Positions 9,475 to 15,890 of a stretch of DNA of 64,000 nucleotides are shown here, one piece after another (the first letter of the stretch is position 1; every line of letters starts with the position of its first letter). The stretch is from CAZRCZ01 sp964598765 (GTDB taxonomy: Bacteria > Sumerlaeota > Sumerlaeia > MVZB01 > JAJFLK01): contig CAZRCZ010000020.1 of assembly GCA_964598765.1 (NCBI GenBank), forward strand, positions 40,778 to 104,777, given 5' to 3'. The notes beneath the pieces are model-generated. The model worked only from the letters and a program-made list of their open reading frames with translations. It was not told the origin of the DNA and ran no database searches. The position numbers were made by a program, and so were the translations under genes.

Positions 9475-9520
9475 ACCGGGGTGCGACATGATTGTTGGGG
9501 GGGTATGAAGTTGAGATTTG

Positions 9521-9559
9521 GAGCAAGAGCAAGATTAAGATTAGGATTACGATTAAGAA
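9521..9559. repeat. GA-rich degenerate hexamer array
   Basis: Units GAGCAA, GATTAA, GATTAG and GATTAC run right up to the start codon of the second ABC gene, replacing any recognisable Shine-Dalgarno site. Same family as the arrays at 452, 11776 and 34124. Confidence 0.7.
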
Positions 9560-9562
9560 AAA

Positions 9563-11386
9563 ATGGATGTGAATAATGCGCAATCCCCGATGGAAGACGA
9601 CAAGGGACACCAAGCCCTTGACGCACGGTTGATCGGACGGATTTGGGCTTACCTTTTTCCGCATCGCAAAGCGGTGTTCGTCTGTCTGGCCGTTTCGCTC
9701 GCGGCGACGGGTATGCGAATTCTCCAGCCGATCATCATTCACCGCGTTCTGGACAAGGACGTCGCCGCCGGCGACGTGGCGGGCATTGCGCGGATGTCGC
9801 TTCTCTTCTTCGGCGTCGTCGTTTTGATTTTCATCCTCGACGTGGTTTTCAATTATCTCACGGGCATCATCGGCCAAAAATCCATGCACGATCTTCGCAT
9901 GGCGCTCTTCCGTCACGTCCTCGGATTGGACGTCGCCTTCTTTGATCGGATGCCGGTCGGACGCCTGTTGACGCGGATGACCTCGGACATTTCCAGCCTG
10001 AGCGATCTTTTCACCGAGGGAGTCGTCTCCATCTTCGCCGAGATGGCGATGATCGCCGGAGTGTTGGGATTGATGTTTTTCTACAGTCCGCGCCTGACGC
10101 TCGTCGTCCTTTGCGCGACGCCGTTCATGGCGCTGACGATGACGCTCTTTCGCCGCCACTCGCAACGGTGGTATCTGGAGGTCCGCGCGCGGCTGGCGCA
10201 GATGAACGCCTACCTTCAGGAAAATGTCGCCGGAATGCGGACGGTGCAATCGTTCAACCGCGAGGCGCGGAATTACGCGGCGTTTTATGGATTCAACGAT
10301 GAGTATCGCCTCTCGCAGGTCCAGACGATTCTTGGCTTTGCGCTTTTCTTTCCGGCGATCAACGTCATCTCGAACCTCACGCTCGCCGCCGTGATTTGGG
10401 TCGGCGGACGGCGGATCATCGAGCAGGGAATCCTGAGCGGCGCGTCGCTCTCCTTCGCCACGCTCTTTTTGTTCGTTCAGAGCGTCAACATGCTTTTCAC
10501 GCCGCTTCGCAACTTGAGCGAAAAATATAATCTGCTTCAATCGGCGATGGCCTCCTCGGCGCGGATTTTCCGGCTCCTCGACACGAAGGCGAAGATCGTC
10601 AAACCCGCGGATGAAATTATTCCCGGTCCCCTGCGCGACCGTGTCGCGTTTGAAAACGTCGGCTTTGAATATGTTCCGGGCGAGGCCGTTTTGCGCGAGG
10701 TGAGTTTCGAGATCAAGCGCGGCCAAACCGTCGCCATCGTCGGCGCGACGGGATCGGGCAAGACGACGCTCATCAATCTTCTCACGCGATTTTACGACGC
10801 GACCGAGGGACGGATCACGCTCGATGGCGTGGATCTCCGCCGATTCGATCCGGCCAAACTGCGCCGACTTTTCGCCGTCGTCCTGCAGGAGGTTTTTCTT
10901 TTTTCCGGCACGATCGCCGAAAACATCCGCCTGACCAATCCCGATCTGACCGACGAACAAATCTGGGATTTGCTCGCGCAGGTTCGCGCCGATGATTTTG
11001 TCCGCGCGCTTCCGGGAGGCGTCAACGCGCCGGTTCACGAACGGGGCGGGACGTTCTCGACCGGACAAAAACAATTGCTCGCCTTCGCGCGCGCGCTGGC
11101 CGCCGATCCGCAAATTCTAGTCCTCGACGAAGCGACGGCCAACGTGGACACCGAAACCGAGCAACGGATTCAGGAGGCGATCGCGCGGCTACTCGAAGGA
11201 CGCACCGCGCTCGTGATCGCTCATCGCCTTTCCACGATCCAGAAGGCCGATCTCATCGTCGTCATGCACAAGGGCCGCATCCGCGAATCGGGAACCCACG
11301 ACCAACTGATCGCGCAAGACGGCCTTTACCGACGGCTGTATGAATTGCAGTATCGTTCGGAGGCGATTGCGGAGCCGGTTGTTTGA
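9563..11386 (+). CDS. ABC exporter half-transporter, consensus Walker B subunit
   Basis: A 607-residue half-transporter: six transmembrane helices (about 30-330), then an ATPase domain with Walker A GATGSGKTT, Q-loop LQEVFLFSG, Walker B LVLDEATANVD with the catalytic Glu, and H-loop IAHRLST. Its signature is FSTGQKQLLAFARAL rather than LSGGQ. Combined with the Asp-containing Walker B of the upstream gene, this gives the usual one degenerate and one consensus site of a heterodimer. The genes are 141 bp apart, and the gap holds two repeat elements, so coupling is probably transcriptional only. Substrate unknown. Confidence 0.93.
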   Translation: MDVNNAQSPMEDDKGHQALDARLIGRIWAYLFPHRKAVFVCLAVSLAATGMRILQPIIIHRVLDKDVAAGDVAGIARMSLLFFGVVVLIFILDVVFNYLTGIIGQKSMHDLRMALFRHVLGLDVAFFDRMPVGRLLTRMTSDISSLSDLFTEGVVSIFAEMAMIAGVLGLMFFYSPRLTLVVLCATPFMALTMTLFRRHSQRWYLEVRARLAQMNAYLQENVAGMRTVQSFNREARNYAAFYGFNDEYRLSQVQTILGFALFFPAINVISNLTLAAVIWVGGRRIIEQGILSGASLSFATLFLFVQSVNMLFTPLRNLSEKYNLLQSAMASSARIFRLLDTKAKIVKPADEIIPGPLRDRVAFENVGFEYVPGEAVLREVSFEIKRGQTVAIVGATGSGKTTLINLLTRFYDATEGRITLDGVDLRRFDPAKLRRLFAVVLQEVFLFSGTIAENIRLTNPDLTDEQIWDLLAQVRADDFVRALPGGVNAPVHERGGTFSTGQKQLLAFARALAADPQILVLDEATANVDTETEQRIQEAIARLLEGRTALVIAHRLSTIQKADLIVVMHKGRIRESGTHDQLIAQDGLYRRLYELQYRSEAIAEPVV

Positions 11387-11419
11387 AATGGAACGCGGAT
11401 CAAAGCGGATGACTCTCCT

Positions 11420-11758
11420 TCACTTTCCTTCCATTCCCGCCAGATGAGAGAAAATTCGGGCGAGCCAGACGCCCGAATGAGGGAGGACCGATTCAAGCGC
11501 GATGAGAAATCCGGCGGTCAGCGCGGCGAAGCGAAAGGGATAACGCCCCGCGAGCTTGAGCAGACCCCAGCGGTGCTCGTTCCGGCGGTGATAATCCTCG
11601 TGCGCGTCGAGGCGCGTGAGCATCGCCGACGCGAAATCCTCCTGCGCCAAGCGAAGTTCATCCAGCCGCTGACGGAGATCGGCGTATTGTTCGGCGATCC
11701 GCTCGTCGAGTTGGCGGACTTGGACCTTGATGAGTTCGGTGAGATAGGGATGGGGCAT
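11420..11758 (-). CDS. Coiled-coil single-TM protein at the end of the capsid module
   Basis: A 112-residue protein. Residues about 8-60 are charged and heptad-like (VRQLDERIAEQYADLRQRLD), predicting a coiled coil. Residues about 75-95 (FRFAALTAGFLIALESVL) form one hydrophobic segment. It is the last gene of the phage-like series on this strand, so a holin, spanin-like or virion membrane role is possible, but no motif shows this. It is separated from the next phage gene by a large inverted hexamer array, and its Shine-Dalgarno site is weak. I do not recognise a family. Confidence 0.6.
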   Translation of the reverse strand: MPHPYLTELIKVQVRQLDERIAEQYADLRQRLDELRLAQEDFASAMLTRLDAHEDYHRRNEHRWGLLKLAGRYPFRFAALTAGFLIALESVLPHSGVWLARIFSHLAGMEGK

Positions 11759-11775
11759 GAAAGTTTTTTCCTTAT

Positions 11776-11874
11776 TTCTTGCTCTTACTCTTGCTCTTGC
11801 TCTGAAAAACCCCCTGTGCGACTTTCATTCGATCCCCACGGGATCGAGAGCAAGAGCAAGAGTAAGAGCAAGAA
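11776..11874. repeat. Perfect 28-bp inverted pair of hexamer arrays
   Basis: The arm at 11776-11803 (TTCTTGCTCTTACTCTT...) is the exact reverse complement of 11847-11874, with a 43-base spacer. The transcript would form a long stem between two phage-module genes. Confidence 0.85.
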
Positions 11875-11881
11875 GGGCGGA

Positions 11882-12493
11882 TTAGCGGTATTCCCCTTCC
11901 GCTTCGATAATGAGGGGAAGACGGAGATCGCAACGGTCGCCCGGGCGGACGACGCGGGAATAGCCGTCGTCATAGAGCCGGACCGCCTCGACTTTGCGCG
12001 AGGGAAAGACGAGGGTGAAGGGATCGAGTCCGCCGTTGGTTGCGCTTTCGAGCCATGAGGTCAAATCTTCATCCAAGCCGGGGGCCATGCCTTCCCAAAC
12101 CAAAACCATCGTGTCGGTGCGGTCCGTCGTTCGGCTGGCGCTGTAGCCGCCTCCTCCGGTTCGCGTGACGGTGACGCCGGTTCCGATTTTCCGCGTAAGC
12201 GGCGGCGAAAATTCCGCGCTGAATCCGAAATGATTCGTCGGCTTCCAAATTTTCGCGTTGGCGCTTTTCGCCTTGAGAAGCGGTAGCGTGGATTCGAGCA
12301 TCGTGACGGTTGCCGCGACGACCGCGCCCAAAAATTCCGTCTCGCTTCCGTCGCTTTCGCTCATGAAGAGCAGGTCGCCGGGAGAGTAGAACGTGTTCGC
12401 GCCGACGAGCGCGAAGAACCGCGCCCCCGCCGAACTCGGCGAGGTGATCGTGTGTTCCGAAGTCTTGCCTTTGGTCAGTGTCCATCCGCCCAT
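11882..12493 (-). CDS. Putative phage tail or head-tail adaptor protein
   Basis: A 203-residue protein with no signal or membrane segment. The sequence is rich in beta-type stretches (VTRTGGGGYSASRTTDRTD, DPFTLVFPSRKVEAVRLYDD) and has the feel of small phage tail or baseplate proteins. It lies directly downstream of the gp36-like gene with a 12-bp gap, and GAAAGGGATC precedes the ATG. In Mu-like genomes the genes after gp36 encode tail-terminator and tail-tube proteins, so a virion role is likely from context. I cannot assign a family from sequence alone. Confidence 0.6.
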   Translation of the reverse strand: MGGWTLTKGKTSEHTITSPSSAGARFFALVGANTFYSPGDLLFMSESDGSETEFLGAVVAATVTMLESTLPLLKAKSANAKIWKPTNHFGFSAEFSPPLTRKIGTGVTVTRTGGGGYSASRTTDRTDTMVLVWEGMAPGLDEDLTSWLESATNGGLDPFTLVFPSRKVEAVRLYDDGYSRVVRPGDRCDLRLPLIIEAEGEYR

Positions 12494-12505
12494 GATTGAT
12501 CCCTT

Positions 12506-12931
12506 TCAATACGGCTCCAAGGTTTCGCGGTCGAATTGTTTTGCCTGATCGAGCGTCGTGCTGTCGGATTTCATCCGATCCAGCCTCGTCGTCGCGCCGA
12601 CCAATTCGGTTCGTCCCTCGCCGAAATCGGCGAGCTGATTCCGAATTTGTCGCGCGCGGTCGCCGTATTCCGGCGTGATCGCCTCGCGCCGCCGGAGGAA
12701 CAGATAGTAAATCGCCAAATCGAGATTCATCCGGGCAAGGATGAGCGGAGCCGGATCCACCGGCGTCACGTGGCGGGGAGCAAGCGCCGCGTCCATTTCG
12801 CGCGCGGCGTCCTCGATGGCGGCGCCGATGATGTCTTCGTCGCCCAGACCGTCGCCGTCCTCGTCGGCTAACATTCGCAGAAGGTCGGAGCCGAGAGCGG
12901 CGCGCAGTTCGTCGGTTGTCACGTAGGACAT
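12506..12931 (-). CDS. Mu gp36-like (DUF1320) head completion protein
   Basis: A 141-residue protein starting MSYVTTDELRAALGSD, the usual opening of the DUF1320/Mu gp36 family. It has a helical body (AIEDAAREMDAALAPRH, ILARMNLDLAIYYLFLRRR, YGDRARQIRNQLADF) of typical family length. In Mu these proteins sit at the head-tail joint and follow the major capsid gene, as here. The start has GAAAGGAGAAA upstream, the leader shared by most genes of this module. Confidence 0.8.
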   Translation of the reverse strand: MSYVTTDELRAALGSDLLRMLADEDGDGLGDEDIIGAAIEDAAREMDAALAPRHVTPVDPAPLILARMNLDLAIYYLFLRRREAITPEYGDRARQIRNQLADFGEGRTELVGATTRLDRMKSDSTTLDQAKQFDRETLEPY

Positions 12932-12964
12932 GGGGGTTTCTCCTTTCAGTTTCTTGCGTAAATC

Positions 12965-13048
12965 TTCTTCGCGCTCGTAATCGTGCTCGTTCTCGTAATC
13001 GAAAATCCTAAGAATCGAGCAAGAGCGCGATTACGAGCACGAAGACAT
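12965..13048. repeat. Imperfect inverted repeat of GCTCGTAATC units
   Basis: CTTCGCGCTCGTAATCGTGC at about 12967 matches, with a few changes, the reverse complement of 13016-13045. It fills most of the 197-bp gap between the major capsid and gp36-like genes. No gene is supported in this gap. Confidence 0.7.
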
Positions 13049-13128
13049 TCTTCGGAAATTCGAGGGACAGGCGCGCGAACAAACGCCGCGAGCCGGTCCC
13101 TGAATTTCCTTGCGAATCGCCGGACCAA

Positions 13129-14073
13129 TCACGCCACGGCCGATTTCCAGAGATACGCCGCGTCGGGGGCGACGATCTTTTGGTCGTAGTAGCGTTGGAC
13201 GCGGATCACGTCGGCCTTGCGACGATCCTCGCGCCACATTTCGACGGCGTGGCCCGACAGTGTCCCCGGCGCGCCGCCCCACTGGAAGGTGTAGGCGAGC
13301 GCGACCTGCTTCAACGCCGGACGCCGCGGCAGGAAACAGAGCAGGGCGTCCTTGCCCCAGACGAATTGCATGTCGGGAGCTTGGCCGGGCAGGGCGGCGT
13401 TGCGGAGCGCGCGCGGCACGAGCACCTGCTCGACGTCGAAGATGCGCGCCAACACGTCGGGTCCGACCATGCCGGTCACGGCCAACTCGGCGCGGTCCAC
13501 GACCGCTGGATGAATCCGCACCTTCGAATAGACTTCGTAGGGCAGGACCAGCGTGTTGGGCATCACTTGGACCGATTCGATGATGACCCCTTTCTTCGCC
13601 TCGACCGCCGCGACGGGATCGGACGTGGCGAAGGCGGACCATTGATCGGTCCCCGCGAGCGTTTCGCTCTGCGTGATGACGGTCGCGTCGGTCGCCAGCG
13701 CGGCAAGCTCGATCTCCTTGTTGAGATCAATTTTATCGCGGAGGAATTCCGTGCGATCCACGTTCGGCTGGATCGGCGGATCGGCGTTGTCGCGCTCCTC
13801 GTCGGGAATGACCGAGGTGAGGGCGTGATCCTCGCAGGAGTAGGTGTCGGTGGAGAGAGCGAAGTCAATCTCGTTGGCTTCGGCTCCGGGCGCGCGGCGG
13901 TCGTCGCTGGAGCGGAACGCCTCGCGGTCCGGATCGTAGATGAAGTAGCGGTCGAACTGCTTCCGGACCCCGACGACGGGAGCCAGAATATCGGAAATGA
14001 AGGCGGGATTGCGGTAGTCGACCGAGAGATTGGTCAGCGCGGCGTCAATGTGAACTTCGTTGACTTGAGGCAT
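13129..14073 (-). CDS. Phage major capsid protein
   Basis: A 314-residue protein starting MPQVNEVHIDAALTNLSVDY. It resembles HK97-fold major capsid proteins of Mu-like and related prophages: an early block YRNPAFISDILAPVVGVRKQ, then FDRYFIYD, a central DEERDNADPP...DRTEFLRDKIDLNKEIELA block, and a C-terminal WREDRRKADVIRVQRYYDQK segment. It lies between the decoration-like and gp36-like genes, the expected position. AAAGGAGAAA precedes the ATG. It should form the shell of a virion or a virion-like particle. The reading frame is intact, so it could be expressed. Confidence 0.85.
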   Translation of the reverse strand: MPQVNEVHIDAALTNLSVDYRNPAFISDILAPVVGVRKQFDRYFIYDPDREAFRSSDDRRAPGAEANEIDFALSTDTYSCEDHALTSVIPDEERDNADPPIQPNVDRTEFLRDKIDLNKEIELAALATDATVITQSETLAGTDQWSAFATSDPVAAVEAKKGVIIESVQVMPNTLVLPYEVYSKVRIHPAVVDRAELAVTGMVGPDVLARIFDVEQVLVPRALRNAALPGQAPDMQFVWGKDALLCFLPRRPALKQVALAYTFQWGGAPGTLSGHAVEMWREDRRKADVIRVQRYYDQKIVAPDAAYLWKSAVA

Positions 14074-14109
14074 GATGTTTTTCTCCTTTGCTCAATTGGG
14101 TTTGGTTTT

Positions 14110-14502
14110 TCAGACGGTGGCGGCGAGATGGATCGAGAGGAAAACTTCGATCACGTCTCCGTCGCCCGATGCGGGGGTTTCGGCGTATCCGAGGCACTCG
14201 ATGAAAGTGCCCGGGGATTCGTCCAAGGCTTTGACCTTGCCGGTCGCGTCGGCGACATTGACGCGGTCGCCGAGGGCGATGGCGCCGGCGGCGGTCACGC
14301 GGGCGATGCCGGCCTTGCGGACGGCGACGTTTCCTCCCTGCCGCGTCTGGCTGTGGACGGTGACGCCGAGAATCTTGCCGACGTTTGCGCCGGAGGGAAG
14401 TTTGGCTTCTCCCGGATTGGTTCCGCAAACGACGACCCGATACGCGCCGACGCCGTCGGTTTCATCAATCGAGTAGGCTTTGTCGAGAATGTAGCTGGAC
14501 AT
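14110..14502 (-). CDS. DUF2190-like capsid decoration/stabilising protein
   Basis: A 130-residue beta-rich protein (AYRVVVCGTNPGEAKLPSGA, RKAGIARVTAAGAIALGDRV, GDGDVIEVFLSIH) of the size and style of DUF2190/gpD-like proteins encoded just before the major capsid protein in many prophages. The conserved sense is of a small barrel with VTAAGAIALGDRV. It is preceded by AAAAGGAGAAA and followed 36 bp later by the capsid gene. Assignment rests on context plus general similarity. Confidence 0.65.
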   Translation of the reverse strand: MSSYILDKAYSIDETDGVGAYRVVVCGTNPGEAKLPSGANVGKILGVTVHSQTRQGGNVAVRKAGIARVTAAGAIALGDRVNVADATGKVKALDESPGTFIECLGYAETPASGDGDVIEVFLSIHLAATV

Positions 14503-14665
14503 TCGTTTTTCTCCTTTTGTGGTTGGAAGTTCCGACCTTGAAGGATTCAGTTCCTATCGGAAGAGCCGGATACTTTTCTCATGGGAATTCGAGCGATTGG
14601 TTGGTTCCTTTTCTTGTCGAGGTCTCCTTTCTCAATGGCTGTGATTCAATTTCCGGAGCAATCTC

Positions 14666-14745
14666 ATCGGAGCCGCGACCGTGAGGGAGCGCCCAGCGCG
14701 AGAGATTTTTCTATTCGGACGCTCCCTCACGGTCGCGGCTCCGAT
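14666..14745. repeat. 26-bp perfect inverted repeat (GAGCCGCGACC family)
   Basis: Arms at 14666-14691 and 14720-14745 are exact reverse complements around a 28-base spacer. The element sits in the 270-bp gap between the decoration-like and protease genes, and single arms of it recur elsewhere. It looks like a complete REP-type doublet (BIME) unit. Confidence 0.85.
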
Positions 14746-14774
14746 GACACTCCAATTTTTGACGCGCATCCTTT

Positions 14775-15665
14775 TCATCCCTTCGCACATTCCAAAAGTG
14801 CCCGGGCATAATCCAAGTCGGGGCGGCTTTGGCAAAGAGCGGCCGCGCGGCGATGGAGTTCGAGGGAAGCGGGGTTGACGTTGGCTCCGGTAAATGCGCG
14901 GGCTGGGAAGCCCGCGCCACTTGCGGCCGAACGGGGCGCGGATTCCCCCATCGGCAAATAAACCGGTAGCGATTTGAGGAATGACGCGAACCATTCCACC
15001 GGAGAGACGGTTCGGTCCGGTGAAATTTGAATTTTGCCAAACAAAGCCAATCCGTCGCAAAATTCGCGGATGCCTTGGGCGTCCCACGCGGGAACCCATC
15101 GCCCGGATTGGCGGAGTTCGGTTTCGAGTTCGGCGAACGGAATCACGGCATGAGCATCCTGCCCATCAGCCGAACGAATCTCCCCTTGGGGAATCACGGG
15201 CGGGATGCCCGTGCCACTCTCTTGAAAATCGAATGGGACGTAGCCGCCCAACTCCTTGCGGAAATTTGTCGCAGGGGCGTCTTCCCCGAAAATCGGATCG
15301 CTCAGACCCTTGACGGCGGGCGTGGCGGCTCCGAGAAAACTGACCGCCTTGAGATACGGTCCGCCGGTCTCCGGCAAATTCTTGTAGAGTTCGACGCTTC
15401 GCTTCTTGAACGCGCCTTGGCGCAGAAGGTCCATGAGGCCGCGATTCAATCCGCGAAGCCGGGCGAGAAGTCGGTCGCCGCATCGCCTCAATCCGCCGAC
15501 CCATCCCAGTGCCGGACCTTCCTGCGCGTGATCGAGCGTCACCGGCGCCTCATGCAGTTTCGGATCGTAATCCTTGATAATTTGATCCAACGCCGCATCG
15601 GGCCAATTTCCCTTGGTCCCGTAGTCTCCCGAGCGGAAGACTTCCAATTCCATTTCGTTGTTCAT
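14775..15665 (-). CDS. Mu gpI-like phage prohead protease/scaffold
   Basis: A 296-residue protein, MNNEMELEVFRSGDYGTKG at its start. Residues about 5-125 follow the pattern of Mu-type head maturation proteases: WPDAALDQIIKDYDPKLHEA, VTLDHAQEGPALGWV, a QGAFKKRSVELYKN block where Ser is a candidate nucleophile, and LKAVSFLGAATPAVKGL. The C-terminal half would be the scaffold region. That half carries at least three segments that are translated interspersed repeats, including ESGTGIPPVIPQGEIRSADG, GLALFGKIQISPD and AASGAGFPARAFTGAN. ATG 15665 is chosen because GAAAGGAGAAAC precedes it; the frame runs open to 15851 only because another repeat lies upstream. Confidence 0.75.
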   Translation of the reverse strand: MNNEMELEVFRSGDYGTKGNWPDAALDQIIKDYDPKLHEAPVTLDHAQEGPALGWVGGLRRCGDRLLARLRGLNRGLMDLLRQGAFKKRSVELYKNLPETGGPYLKAVSFLGAATPAVKGLSDPIFGEDAPATNFRKELGGYVPFDFQESGTGIPPVIPQGEIRSADGQDAHAVIPFAELETELRQSGRWVPAWDAQGIREFCDGLALFGKIQISPDRTVSPVEWFASFLKSLPVYLPMGESAPRSAASGAGFPARAFTGANVNPASLELHRRAAALCQSRPDLDYARALLECAKG

Positions 15666-15726
15666 TTTGTTTCTCCTTTCGTGAGATTGCGCAACCCCTT
15701 CGGGGTTAACTCGCGATATTTGCCGT

Positions 15727-15788
15727 CCCAAGGTAGCCTCGCTTCGCTCGGCAACCTTGGGCTGTGTTCCGGGACGCCGTTGGCGTCC
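15727..15788. repeat. 60-bp interspersed element, second copy at 37070
   Basis: The reverse complement of this stretch matches 37070-37130 almost throughout (GGACGCCAACGGCGT, then GCCCAAGG, GCGAAGCGAGGCTAC). It contains the near-palindrome CCAAGGT...ACCTTGG. It lies between the portal and protease genes. Confidence 0.8.
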
Positions 15789-15890
15789 TTCTTCCCTCCG
15801 ACCTGCCCGCTCACCTGAAAGTGAAGTAGGCCGTTGACCTCTCGCCCTCATCGGACTTCCAGCGCCATTGGGATCGTGTAATGCGCTTCA

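Noticed and set aside
9521..9559. Possible CRISPR or tandem-repeat array at the GA-rich hexamers
   Set aside because: Units are six bases and degenerate, with no spacers; no cas genes in the window.
8975..11113. 712-residue minus-strand frame across both ABC genes
   Set aside because: It spans two genes and an intergenic repeat array, reading low-complexity residues through the array; a codon-bias shadow.
12946..13128. 60-residue minus-strand frame between capsid and gp36-like genes
   Set aside because: No Shine-Dalgarno site, and most of it is the GCTCGTAATC inverted repeat.
13180..14541. 453-residue plus-strand frame over the capsid and decoration genes
   Set aside because: It crosses the gap between two well-supported phage genes and has no recognisable domain.
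14581..14811. Short frame over the 14666-14745 inverted repeat
   Set aside because: Translates both arms of a palindromic repeat; such frames appear wherever this repeat occurs.
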